Part shown: one piece after another, positions 8,581-15,528 of the stretch
Layout of the letters: every line of letters begins with the position of its first letter
Numbering within the stretch: the stretch's first letter is position 1
From: Bacillota bacterium
GTDB lineage: Bacteria > Bacillota > Clostridia > Lachnospirales > Lachnospiraceae
DNA: 19,629 bases
Reading direction: 5' to 3'
Assembly: GCA_023450835.1 (NCBI GenBank)
Contig: JAEXGM010000016.1
Span: 1 to 19,629 of the forward strand
Made by a program: the position numbers and the translations under genes
Notes under the pieces: model-generated
Seen by the model: only the letters and a program-made list of their open reading frames with translations
Database searches by the model: none
Told to the model about the DNA's origin: nothing

Positions 8581-9528
8581 CTACCATATGCCCACATCCA
8601 TAAATTTCTTTGATACGGAATTCGTAAGGGCCATCAAAGCAAAGGCAAAAACCGATTTAAACAAACCAATGGCTGTTGCATACTCAAACCTGCCATAGTT
8701 CAGACCTGTTTTTAATACAAAGGTATCAAGGATTTCTGAAATCTGTGTATTAGCCGGCTGCTGTAATAAAAGAACCTGGTCAAAGCCTGCATTTAAGATA
8801 CCTCCCACCGCAAAGATAAACATAATTCCAATGGTTCCCTTAATGGAGGGAAGGGTAATATGCCAGGTACACTTTAAATGTCCCGCGCCATCTACGGTAG
8901 CCGCCTCATAAAGCTCCTGGCTTACTCCTGCAAGAGCAGAAAGATAAATAATAGAGCCCCAGCCTGCATTCTTCCAGATGTCAGAAAGAATTACCATAGG
9001 ATAAAAATAATTCTTCTCCCCCATAAAGAAAATAGATTCCAATCCGAAATGCTTTCTAATATCATTTATAATTCCCCCGTAGGGTGTAAAAACAACTGTC
9101 ATCAGACTGACAACCACTACCCAGGATACAAAGTTGGGAAGATAGCTCATTGTCTGAACCACCTTTTTAAATTTTTTGGCTCTCACCTCGTTTAGTAACA
9201 ATGCTAAAAAAATAGGTGCCGGAAAACCGAAGATAATTTTGAAGCCGCTAATGATAATGGTATTTTTCATTACAATCCAAAAATCAGGGGATTTTATGAA
9301 CTCCTCAAAATTTTGCAGCCCCACAAAGGGACTTCCTAAAATGCCCAGATTGTAATTGTAAGCCTTAAAGGCCAGAAGGGCACCATACATTGGGTAATAG
9401 CAAAACACCAGCAACCAAACCACACAGGGAAGGATAAACAGATATAACACCTTGTGTTTCATAATTTGCTGCCATAATCTTCTTGTCCTTACTTGTCTGG
9501 TTATCGAACCTGATATGGTAGATTTCAA
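8581..9528 (-). CDS. Carbohydrate ABC transporter permease, LplB/UgpA-like (CUT1 family)
   Basis: This 315-residue membrane subunit is the partner of the YtcP-like permease. It shows the LplB-type opening (VLYLFILPCVVWLLVFCYYPMYG, residues 27-49), further hydrophobic segments, and an EAA loop (ELYEAATVDGAGHLKCTWHITLPS, about 205-228). The start is a TTG at 9526-9528, chosen because AAAGGAG lies 10 bases upstream, whereas the ATG at codon 23 has no ribosome binding site. The TTG overlaps the TGA of a 19-codon upstream ORF as TTGA, which suggests translational coupling. No ATP-binding subunit is encoded in the window. Transporters of this type usually borrow a shared MsmX-like ATPase (known for the family, inferred here). 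Confidence 0.93.
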   Translation of the reverse strand: MKSTISGSITRQVRTRRLWQQIMKHKVLYLFILPCVVWLLVFCYYPMYGALLAFKAYNYNLGILGSPFVGLQNFEEFIKSPDFWIVMKNTIIISGFKIIFGFPAPIFLALLLNEVRAKKFKKVVQTMSYLPNFVSWVVVVSLMTVVFTPYGGIINDIRKHFGLESIFFMGEKNYFYPMVILSDIWKNAGWGSIIYLSALAGVSQELYEAATVDGAGHLKCTWHITLPSIKGTIGIMFIFAVGGILNAGFDQVLLLQQPANTQISEILDTFVLKTGLNYGRFEYATAIGLFKSVFAFALMALTNSVSKKFMDVGIW

Positions 9529-9584
9529 AAGCCTTTCACTCCTTTCGTATACTGCGGAGCCTTGTGTACCGCTCCTTTCTTCAT
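9525..9584 (-). CDS. Small upstream ORF (19 codons), overlapping the permease start
   Basis: The minus strand has an ATG at 9584-9582 and a TGA at 9527-9525, encoding MKKGAVHKAPQYTKGVKGF. AAGGGGGAG lies 7 bases before the ATG, one of the best ribosome binding sites in the window. The stop overlaps the TTG start of the LplB-like permease (TTGA), and the permease's own AAAGGAG site lies inside this ORF. The layout fits a leader peptide whose translation is coupled to the permease. The peptide is basic, with 5 Lys in 19 residues, and has no membrane segment. I know of no named family. An ORF this short can arise by chance, so the ribosome binding site and the overlap are the main support. Confidence 0.55.
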   Translation of the reverse strand: MKKGAVHKAPQYTKGVKGF

Positions 9585-9742
9585 TATTTTACTCCCCCTT
9601 CTGTTAAATAAATATCAACTTTTTTCATGAGTACTATGCACTTCTTTCATTTTTATAGTTATTTAGTCCATGATAATTTAAAAATTGTATCTATTTTTAG
9701 ACTTTTTCACAGCATTTTTAACTCATTTATTATTTTTTATTG
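9585..9742 (-). promoter_or_regulatory. Control region of the transport/glycosidase operon with a 22-bp-period direct repeat
   Basis: This very AT-rich gap lies between the response-regulator stop and the leader ORF. On the minus strand, ATGAAAGAAGTGCA (9650-9637) and ATGAAAAAAGTTGA (9628-9615) match at 11 of 14 positions, with starts exactly 22 bases apart. Tandem sites at two helical turns are usual for AraC-type regulators, so these are candidate sites for the adjacent YesN-like regulator. A weaker relative, GTGAAAAAGT, lies at 9710-9701. No good -35/-10 pair is seen. Possible -10 elements are TACAAT (9689-9684) and TATAAA (9657-9652), both with poor -35 boxes, as expected for an activator-dependent promoter. 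Confidence 0.45.
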
Positions 9743-11308
9743 TCACTTTTCACGAAAGTCATTTGATGTACAGCCTACATGCTTTTTGAAAGTCCTCATA
9801 AAATAACTTGTATTACAAAAACCGCAGTTTTCTGCGATATCACAGATACACAGCTTTGTCTCCTTCAGAAGCTTCTTCGCATAATCAATTCTCAAGTTGA
9901 TGATATATTTTGTAATGTTAATCCCAAATTCTTTATTAAAGGAGGTTGAAAGATATCCCAATGAGATACAGAACTTCTGTGCCAGGAAGTTAGTGGATAT
10001 CTCACTGTTGGTATAGTTATCTTCAATATAATTTTTTACGATCATCAGGACAGAGCGCGAATCGGCGGTAACTGCCATCCACTGACCAAGTACTGTCGTA
10101 ATGGTTCTGCACAGGCTTTCTATCAGCTCTTCTCTGCAGGAAAACTCGTCGATTATTCTGCCGGAAAGGCATTCCGGGCCAAGCATTGACACAATACTGC
10201 CGCCTGCTTTTTTGATACAGGTGCGGGCCAGTATACAGATGAGTTCTACATAGAGTATACGGATATGCATGGCTGTCTCCGGTACATCCACAGAGAAAAT
10301 CCGTCTGACCACGGCAAGCGCTTCCTTTAAATCCCCTGCTGCCAAAAACCTTTGATATAACTTAAAATCATCTTCCGGTAAATTCGTTGCGGCAGATTTC
10401 TCCCATTCACTCCAGTAAAATATCCGGCTGTCGGTATTTCCCTCCAGGGTAAAACGCAGATCAAGAGCCTGCCTGGCTTGGGCCAGTAATACACCGGAGA
10501 CGGACTCTTCTATCCCGGATATCCCCATAATCAGAACAATATCAAGCTGTTTTCGTATTTTACATCGAATCTCTTTGAAACTTTTTATAAACATTTCTTC
10601 AGCCCTTTTTACATCATTCTCAGGAGAAGCTGCTATTACTGTAATCTGCTGTCCCGGATTAATGTCATAAAAGGTAAGAAACCACGGCCCTGCGGCCTCC
10701 TGTACAATCTCCTGCAATGCCTGCCGCAATTTTTCCGATTGAAGTTTCACAGACATCCGGAAGACACCGATCTGATAATATTTTGCTGTATCCGGAAAAA
10801 TATCCTTTATAGGAAACTCCAGATTCGTTTTTACTCCGTGAAAAAAGGCTGTCAGTTGTTCCCGCTGATTCTCATTTAATCTGCCGTCTTTTGATTTTGC
10901 ATTGTTAAAAGGACTCTGCAGCAGATTTCTCCGATGCATTTCCTTTGCCGTCACCTTTGCTAAAGTAGCGGTCAGCTCTTCCTGTCTGGCAGGTTTCAGC
11001 AGATAATCCACTACCCCTAATGCAATAGCTTCTCTGGCATACTGGAATTCCGAATAGCCGGAAATTAAAACGGCTGCAATACCCGGTACATACCTTTCAG
11101 CCGCTTTCACCAATTCAATACCGCTCATCTTCCCCATCATAATATCCGTTAACAGGATATCCGGCTTGTACTCCTTAATCTTTTCCAGTGCTTCCTCCGC
11201 GGAAGAAGCCTCCATAATCCATTTAAAGCAGAAGCCGCTCCGGCTTACTTTATACAAGATATCCGCACAAGCCAGTTTCTCATCGTCCACAATTAATACA
11301 CCCAGCAT
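9743..11308 (-). CDS. Response regulator with AraC-type DNA-binding domain (YesN-like)
   Basis: This 521-residue protein has an N-terminal receiver domain (about 1-120) with acidic pair D8/D9, phospho-acceptor D55 in LLTDIMM, the ISGY switch region near 82-85 and conserved K105 in DYLLKPA. A long central region without a recognised motif follows. The last 100 or so residues form an AraC-type double helix-turn-helix (ISTNFLAQKFCISLGYLSTSF and ICDIAENCGFCNTSYFMRTFK). It should activate transcription when phosphorylated by the kinase encoded immediately upstream (16 bases apart, presumably one mRNA). The next genes downstream are the sugar transporter, the usual target of YesM/YesN pairs beside LplB/YtcP/LipO transporters. 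The ATG at 11308 has only a weak G-rich ribosome binding site, suggesting some dependence on translation of the kinase gene. Confidence 0.94.
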   Translation of the reverse strand: MLGVLIVDDEKLACADILYKVSRSGFCFKWIMEASSAEEALEKIKEYKPDILLTDIMMGKMSGIELVKAAERYVPGIAAVLISGYSEFQYAREAIALGVVDYLLKPARQEELTATLAKVTAKEMHRRNLLQSPFNNAKSKDGRLNENQREQLTAFFHGVKTNLEFPIKDIFPDTAKYYQIGVFRMSVKLQSEKLRQALQEIVQEAAGPWFLTFYDINPGQQITVIAASPENDVKRAEEMFIKSFKEIRCKIRKQLDIVLIMGISGIEESVSGVLLAQARQALDLRFTLEGNTDSRIFYWSEWEKSAATNLPEDDFKLYQRFLAAGDLKEALAVVRRIFSVDVPETAMHIRILYVELICILARTCIKKAGGSIVSMLGPECLSGRIIDEFSCREELIESLCRTITTVLGQWMAVTADSRSVLMIVKNYIEDNYTNSEISTNFLAQKFCISLGYLSTSFNKEFGINITKYIINLRIDYAKKLLKETKLCICDIAENCGFCNTSYFMRTFKKHVGCTSNDFREK

Positions 11309-11324
11309 ATCTTTTCACCACTTT

Positions 11325-13178
11325 CTACACTTCATTGCTGCAAGGCACCCGTACCGTCACACATACACCCTTCCCTTCTCCTTCGCTGGTTATCTGCAAT
11401 CCGTACTCCAATCCGTACTGCAGGAGAATTCTCTGATGAACATTCAAAAGTCCGATACTGCTGTTATTTGCAGCTAAAGCTGTTATTTGAACCACAGGTT
11501 CCGCCATCCGCTCCTGTATCATTGCCAGTCTTTCGGCCGGAATCCCTTCCCCGTTATCCGTTATGGATACCACCAGGTCGTCTTTATCCCTTCCGGCCCA
11601 AATCCAAATCATTCTGCCAGCCCCATCCTTTGCCACCTGATTCTTAAAACCATGTTTAAATGCATTCTCTATCAGAGGCTGCAGTATGAGCTTTGGAACC
11701 TTGTAACCGTATAATTCTTCCTCTATTTCCACACTGTATGTAAAGGCGTTCTGATACCGGATACTTTGGATATACAAATAATCCGTTATATTAGAAAGTT
11801 CATCTTTCAGCGCGACATTGTGTCTGGTTACTTCAGAAGAATACCGGAACATGGCAGATAAGGCTGCTATCATTTCTGTCGTACTGTCTGCTCCTTCCAG
11901 GCAGGCCATAGCTGATATGGTATTCAGTGTATTATAGAGAAAATGAGGATTGATACAGGACATCAATGCCTGTTCACGGGCAGTCATTGCCTGCATTTTC
12001 GCAGTATATTCCTCCTGAATCAGAGTTTGGATGCGTTTCTGCATTCGAAATAAGTGTCTTTCAATGCGGGCAAGTTCATCCGAACCTCCCACAGGTTCCA
12101 CCGGCTGTACCTCTTTTTCATCAAATCGATCCATTTTTCCTATAAGGACATTTAATTTTTTATTATAAATCCTGTTAGCAATAATTAAGAGGAGCATCAT
12201 AAAGATAAGCAGTGTAACCGTTGTATAAATTGCTCCAAGCCCATCGGATTTCTCCATTTGTTTGGGATTAAATAAAATAACGGCAGTGGCATCAATTATA
12301 CCGATATTCTTTGTTAAGACATTAAAGTTTTCTGCATTCCCCTCACCATTTGTTATTCTGACCTTTTTGGAAAGTTCCTCCCCTTCTCTGATATTTTTAT
12401 ACAGCTCCTCAATCTTCTCCTGGGATAAGGCACCGTCGTTTTTCTTATCAGCGGAAATATAACTGTAAATAATTTCGCCGCTCTTGTTGTCAAATAAATA
12501 GATACTGTGATAGGTTCCCTTATAGGGCACAAACAAAGTTCCGGTGTCTACGGTAATGGTCTGGCAGCAATAATCCTGTCCCCAGGCACTTGATTTCGAA
12601 TTATAGTTATTAATGATTCCTGCCAGCGTCAGGTGATATGTATGGGTTACATCAGAATAGGTGTACCACCACTGGGGGCTTTTCTCCTTTAGTTCCTGAA
12701 ACCAGTCTTTCTCTCTCACTTTGCCAACATCCCAGAAATAATATCCGTCCGCCGGCAGATAGGTATATAACCTTTGCCCAATGACTTCCTGGGACTGGTA
12801 TAGAAAGAAGGTCATTTCATTTATCCTCTGCCCCAATTCTTTACTAAGTATGACCATTTCTGAGCGGCTGACATCTTCCTTAAAAATATTGTCGCGCAAA
12901 TCATTGCTCATGGATACAACCCCCATGGCAGTGATATAGCTTGACAGCTTATCCGTTACGCCGGAAATATAAATGTCCGCCGAATCTTTCTGTATTCCAT
13001 ACAATTCGTTGTTGACCTTTACAAGATAATTTTGTACCAGGTACCATATCCCTATAGAGGAAACCAGCATAATCAGCACAGTGAGCATTAACATGGAGTG
13101 TATAGAAGTAATCAGCACGAATTTCTGAAATTTCTGTTTACCCATTATCTTAATCTTGCTGCCGGTGATTGATTTCAT
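11325..13178 (-). CDS. Membrane sensor histidine kinase (YesM-like, His_kinase family)
   Basis: From the chosen ATG this is a 617-residue kinase. It has a membrane segment at about 20-48, an extracellular sensing region of roughly 260 residues, a second membrane segment at about 316-335, and a linker with coiled-coil character (RIERHLFRMQKRIQTLIQEE). The phospho-acceptor H412 lies in SCINPHFLYNTLN, the signature of the YesM/LytS kinase group. An ATPase domain follows, with N-box QPLIENAFKHG, DNGEGIP and SSIGLLNVHQR. The frame is open to a TTG at 13214 and an ATG at 13196, neither with a ribosome binding site. The ATG at 13178 has AGAAGG 7 bases upstream and is preferred. It presumably senses an external sugar or a loaded binding protein. 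It has its own strong promoter. Confidence 0.94.
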   Translation of the reverse strand: MKSITGSKIKIMGKQKFQKFVLITSIHSMLMLTVLIMLVSSIGIWYLVQNYLVKVNNELYGIQKDSADIYISGVTDKLSSYITAMGVVSMSNDLRDNIFKEDVSRSEMVILSKELGQRINEMTFFLYQSQEVIGQRLYTYLPADGYYFWDVGKVREKDWFQELKEKSPQWWYTYSDVTHTYHLTLAGIINNYNSKSSAWGQDYCCQTITVDTGTLFVPYKGTYHSIYLFDNKSGEIIYSYISADKKNDGALSQEKIEELYKNIREGEELSKKVRITNGEGNAENFNVLTKNIGIIDATAVILFNPKQMEKSDGLGAIYTTVTLLIFMMLLLIIANRIYNKKLNVLIGKMDRFDEKEVQPVEPVGGSDELARIERHLFRMQKRIQTLIQEEYTAKMQAMTAREQALMSCINPHFLYNTLNTISAMACLEGADSTTEMIAALSAMFRYSSEVTRHNVALKDELSNITDYLYIQSIRYQNAFTYSVEIEEELYGYKVPKLILQPLIENAFKHGFKNQVAKDGAGRMIWIWAGRDKDDLVVSITDNGEGIPAERLAMIQERMAEPVVQITALAANNSSIGLLNVHQRILLQYGLEYGLQITSEGEGKGVCVTVRVPCSNEV

Positions 13179-13226
13179 AAAGGGACCTTCTTTCATGGTT
13201 TTTAAATTAATCAAGTTAAATGTTTT

Positions 13227-13274
13227 TGATATATTTTATTTCTTCTGATATATTTAATGTCATGTGATATATTT
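13227..13274. repeat. Three direct repeats TGATATATTT with 19-bp period at the kinase promoter
   Basis: Identical 10-mers TGATATATTT begin at 13227, 13246 and 13265 on the plus strand, each exactly 19 bases apart. The 9-base spacers differ from one another. One further 19-base step (13284) lands on the palindrome ACATATATGT, which shares the ATATAT core and lies in the spacer between the -35 and -10 boxes. The third repeat lies where transcription should begin and the other two are in the leader. This is the layout of a repressor operator. A related pair with the same 19-base spacing lies before the GntR-LacI regulator gene. Confidence 0.7.
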
Positions 13275-13303
13275 ATATTATAGACATATATGTATTTTGT
13301 CAA
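13275..13303 (-). promoter_or_regulatory. Sigma-A type promoter of the sensor kinase/response regulator genes
   Basis: On the minus strand a perfect TTGACA (-35, 13303-13298) is followed by a perfect TATAAT (13282-13277) after 15 bases, or by TAATAT (13280-13275) after the ideal 17 bases. Transcription would start near 13270, about 90 bases before the kinase ATG, at the third TGATATATTT repeat. It lies just after the terminator of the upstream regulator gene, so the kinase gene starts a new transcription unit. Confidence 0.75.
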
Positions 13304-13344
13304 TAAAATATTAAAATCAAAGAATTCCTTAATGCATTTCCAAC

Positions 13345-13369
13345 AAAAAAAAGACCCGAAGGTCTTTTT
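13345..13369 (-). terminator. Rho-independent terminator of the GntR-LacI regulator gene
   Basis: On the minus strand AAAAAGACC-TTCG-GGTCTTTTTTTT forms a 9-bp stem (4 GC-rich pairs plus A-U pairs) closed by a UUCG tetraloop and followed by a run of T. It lies 10 bases after the regulator's stop codon. The plus strand also has a short T-run, so weak bidirectional activity is possible. Confidence 0.9.
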
Positions 13370-13378
13370 GGAATTACT

Positions 13379-14506
13379 TTATTTATTTTGGTATAAATCA
13401 TATACGCTTTTTCTTTCAATCAGTTCCGTAGGTATCTTTATATGTTTTACCGGTTCCCCGATTGTATTGATCTTTTCCGTTATTATGCGGAAAGCTTCTT
13501 CCATCAGCGGTCTTACCGGCTGCCGCATCGTGCTCAGTTTAATATCCAGATAATCCAGAATCGCATTGTCCGTAAATCCTGTTACAGAGAGTTTATCCGG
13601 AATAGAAATCCCCAGTTCCTTTGCTGCGGAATATATCTGAATGGCCAGATAATCATCGCCGCAGAACACCGCTGTCAGGTCTTTGTTTTTTTTCAGATAA
13701 TCCACAAAATCCATATCCGCAGCCGCAGAATTTTTTATCATTACATAATCCTTTTCAATAGGCAGATTATTCTCTGCCATGGCACTGACATACCCTTTAT
13801 ATCTTTCATCTCTGCTGGAAACTTCCGATATATCATCGGAAACGAAACCGATGTTTCGGTGCCCTTTTCCAACCAGATAATTCAGCAGCTTTTTGGCCCC
13901 CTGGTAATGGTCATGATAAACACTGTCAAACTCAATTTCCTTGTAGACCCTGTCCACCATTACAATGGGATAGCCTCTCAGCTTATAGTGCAGCAGTTCA
14001 TTACCGCATACATTTTTATCACCGGGAAAGAATACAACTCCTTTAATACTTGGAATTCCCGCGATTTCACGAAGTATCTTTTCCTCCTCTTCAAAATTGC
14101 CTTTTGAAACCTTTACAATCACTTCATATTCAGCTTCTTCTGCGACCTGCAGCAGTTCTGTAATAATCTGGCCGGTATAGAAATCAATCCTTGGCAATAC
14201 CAGTGCAATTAATTTTACGCCTCCGAACTCTGCCTGTACCGGTGATTCTTCCTCAAACATTGCTTTTATAACATTTTCATCAACGTCCTTTAGGAAGCTG
14301 CCCTGCCTTGGCACACGGTATATTACTCCCTCTTCCGCCAGTGCATTTAGCGCCAGCTTACTTGTCATTCTGCTGACTCCGAATAAATCTGCAAGCGTCC
14401 CTTCGCTGGGAAGCATTTCATGGGGATGATATTTCTTTTCCAAAAACATTCTTAACAGTTCACGCTTCACACGGTCTGTCTTTGTGTCATTAATTTTAAC
14501 TTGCAC
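13379..14506 (-). CDS. GntR-LacI type transcriptional regulator (AraR-like architecture)
   Basis: This 375-residue regulator joins a GntR-type winged helix-turn-helix (about residues 8-75; MLPSEGTLADLFGVSRMTSK then ALAEEGVIYRVPRQGSF) to a LacI/periplasmic-binding-like sensor domain (about 96-370; KLIALVLPRIDFYTG, RGYPIVMVDRVY, KGHRNIGFVSDD, LTAVFCGDDYLAIQIY, LSVTGFTDN, LSTMRQP). Such proteins are usually dimeric repressors released by a sugar ligand, as AraR is by arabinose. The start is a GTG at 14506 with GAGG 10 bases upstream. It is transcribed toward the kinase gene but has its own terminator. Related repeats in its leader and at the kinase promoter suggest it represses both itself and the two-component genes. 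The ligand is unknown; a mannose-type sugar is a guess from context. Confidence 0.92.
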   Translation of the reverse strand: MQVKINDTKTDRVKRELLRMFLEKKYHPHEMLPSEGTLADLFGVSRMTSKLALNALAEEGVIYRVPRQGSFLKDVDENVIKAMFEEESPVQAEFGGVKLIALVLPRIDFYTGQIITELLQVAEEAEYEVIVKVSKGNFEEEEKILREIAGIPSIKGVVFFPGDKNVCGNELLHYKLRGYPIVMVDRVYKEIEFDSVYHDHYQGAKKLLNYLVGKGHRNIGFVSDDISEVSSRDERYKGYVSAMAENNLPIEKDYVMIKNSAAADMDFVDYLKKNKDLTAVFCGDDYLAIQIYSAAKELGISIPDKLSVTGFTDNAILDYLDIKLSTMRQPVRPLMEEAFRIITEKINTIGEPVKHIKIPTELIERKSVYDLYQNK

Positions 14507-14527
14507 TAACTCTTTACCTCACCCTTT

Positions 14528-14556
14528 TGATATTATCTGATGTACTTGATATATAT
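14528..14556. repeat. TGATATTATC/TGATATATAT pair with 19-bp spacing before the GntR-LacI gene
   Basis: TGATATTATC (14528) and TGATATATAT (14547) are 19 bases apart, the same period as the three TGATATATTT repeats at the kinase promoter. The second matches that unit at 9 of 10 positions and the first at 7 of 10. They lie 22-50 bases before the GTG start, in the mRNA leader. I read them as a candidate autoregulatory operator. Confidence 0.5.
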
Positions 14557-14559
14557 TAA

Positions 14560-14660
14560 TAGGAACATAAAGCTGTTCCTATAATCGGATGCACGGCGGT
14601 AAAAGCACCGCCTTTTGTCAGAAATTTGAAAAGCAATTTCTGATAAGTTATATTATATCA
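14560..14660 (-). promoter_or_regulatory. Promoter and structured leader of the GntR-LacI regulator gene
   Basis: On the minus strand TGATATAAT (14660-14652) is a perfect extended -10 element (TG-N-TATAAT) without a clear -35. The predicted leader of about 140 bases contains three hairpins. They are TCAGAAATT/AATTTCTGA (14618-14643), GGCGGT/ACCGCC (14595-14612) and TAGGAACA/TGTTCCTA (14560-14581). None is followed by a U-run on the minus strand. The middle one is followed by TTTT on the plus strand and could stop antisense transcription. The last one could instead be a DNA operator. I recognise no riboswitch family. Confidence 0.5.
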
Positions 14661-14701
14661 GACACAAAATAATAGATAAAGGGAAAAATTCAATGCATGC
14701 T

Positions 14702-15295
14702 TTACTTCCTCTTACTTATCTTACTTTCTAATTTTTGAAGTTTATTTAATACAATAGACTGAACTCCTACAAATATTGCTCCGTAGACAACTGCCAGTAT
14801 GCCAAATGTAAATCCTCCGTATAGCATAACCGCCAGATTGATTGCTCCCATGGTATAGGCAACGTTTAATTTTTCTCTCTTCTTATGGAATATCAGGGCA
14901 AGAACATCGAAACCCACTGTAGTTGCTTTTGCATGAAGACACAAGAAATACCCTGCACCAACTCCTGCGGCACTAAAAAGAACAGAAACTATTTTAGGAA
15001 GATGTATTATAAATCCAATCTTACTGAACATATTATACAAAGCCAGATAGCAAACACAGCTGAATATGGTTCCCAGGAAATATTCTTTCCCCAGCCCTAT
15101 GTAGCACAAACCTAACAGCAATATTGTTATCAGATTCACCAGATATACCGTAGGGATATTCATATGCTGTGCTGTTACCATGGAAAAGCTCGTTACACCT
15201 CCGTTGATAATATGGTTCGGCACAGTGATGCAGGCATAACAAAAGGTGATAAGCAGGTTGCCGGCCAGTATATCCGCATATTTTCTCCAATTCAT
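14702..15295 (-). CDS. YitT-family membrane protein (short form)
   Basis: This 197-residue integral membrane protein has about five hydrophobic segments and features of the YitT membrane domain: TVPNHIINGGVTSFSMV near the N-terminus, then ATTVGFDVLALIFHKK near 123-138, then YGGFTFGILAVVYGAIFVGVQS. YitT proteins in Firmicutes usually add a C-terminal cytoplasmic DUF2179 domain of about 80 residues. That domain is absent here: the protein ends in a basic tail, KLQKLESKISKRK. Function is unknown for the family; a transport role is only suggested by topology. The ATG at 15295 has only a weak AGAG site close by, with AAAGGAC farther up. No clear terminator separates it from the regulator gene downstream. 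Confidence 0.85.
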   Translation of the reverse strand: MNWRKYADILAGNLLITFCYACITVPNHIINGGVTSFSMVTAQHMNIPTVYLVNLITILLLGLCYIGLGKEYFLGTIFSCVCYLALYNMFSKIGFIIHLPKIVSVLFSAAGVGAGYFLCLHAKATTVGFDVLALIFHKKREKLNVAYTMGAINLAVMLYGGFTFGILAVVYGAIFVGVQSIVLNKLQKLESKISKRK

Positions 15296-15432
15296 TTTTC
15301 TCTATAAAGTCCTTTCCTTTGTAATCACCGAAGTCTTTCCTCTACCTTTTAGCTGGCATAGGGGACACCGGACCTTCCCCATTATAATCCCTTTTCTTTC
15401 ATTTAGGAACAGAGAACATTTTTTTGCCGCAC
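15296..15432 (-). promoter_or_regulatory. Leader and possible promoter of the yitT-like gene
   Basis: On the minus strand TATAAT (15386-15381) could be a -10 box, but the sequence 17 bases upstream (TTCCTA) is a poor -35. The roughly 80-base leader begins with a small GC-rich stem, GGGGA/TCCCC (15380-15376 with 15365-15361). I compared the rest with the riboswitch motifs I know and recognised none. Confidence 0.35.
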
Positions 15433-15514
15433 AAAAAAATAAAGCCTCCTCTTGCCTGTAAACACCTTCTTTCAAAGATTGTGTTTACAGGCAAGACCGA
15501 GGCTTCTTATTTTT
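15433..15514. terminator. Large bipartite terminator hairpin after thioredoxin
   Basis: A perfect 15-bp inner stem (15451-15465 with 15481-15495, arm CTTGCCTGTAAACAC) closes a 15-nt loop. After a small internal loop an outer stem AAGCCTC/GAGGCTT (15442-15448 with 15499-15505) continues into A/T pairs. On the minus strand the hairpin is followed by seven T. It starts about 15 bases after the thioredoxin stop. The plus strand also ends in a T-run. It is far larger than a typical terminator. Confidence 0.85.
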
Positions 15515-15528
15515 ATGAAATTATAATA

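Noticed and set aside
9525..9584. The small ORF read as the true permease N-terminus broken by a frameshift.
   Set aside because: The permease already has a complete N-terminus of normal length from its TTG start with a ribosome binding site, so no frameshift is needed.
13227..13274. Three evenly spaced short repeats considered as a small CRISPR array.
   Set aside because: The units are only 10 bp with 9-bp spacers and sit on a promoter; there are no cas genes. An operator is a better reading.
13442..14107. A 221-codon open frame on the plus strand opposite the GntR-LacI gene.
   Set aside because: Its translation has no recognisable domain and is rich in Ile/Phe/Arg/His as expected for an antisense shadow; the minus-strand frame is a clear regulator across the same bases.
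14523..14568. A possible 11-codon ORF (ATG in the hairpin at 14560-14581) in the GntR-LacI leader on the minus strand, with AGGA 8 bases upstream.
   Set aside because: It is very short, low in complexity and its ribosome site is buried in an 8-bp perfect stem; there is no overlap with the regulator start. Too weak to call.
15296..15432. The GC-rich leader before the yitT-like gene as a riboswitch.
   Set aside because: I compared it with the guanidine, fluoride, TPP and cobalamin motifs I remember and found no match; only one short stem is evident.
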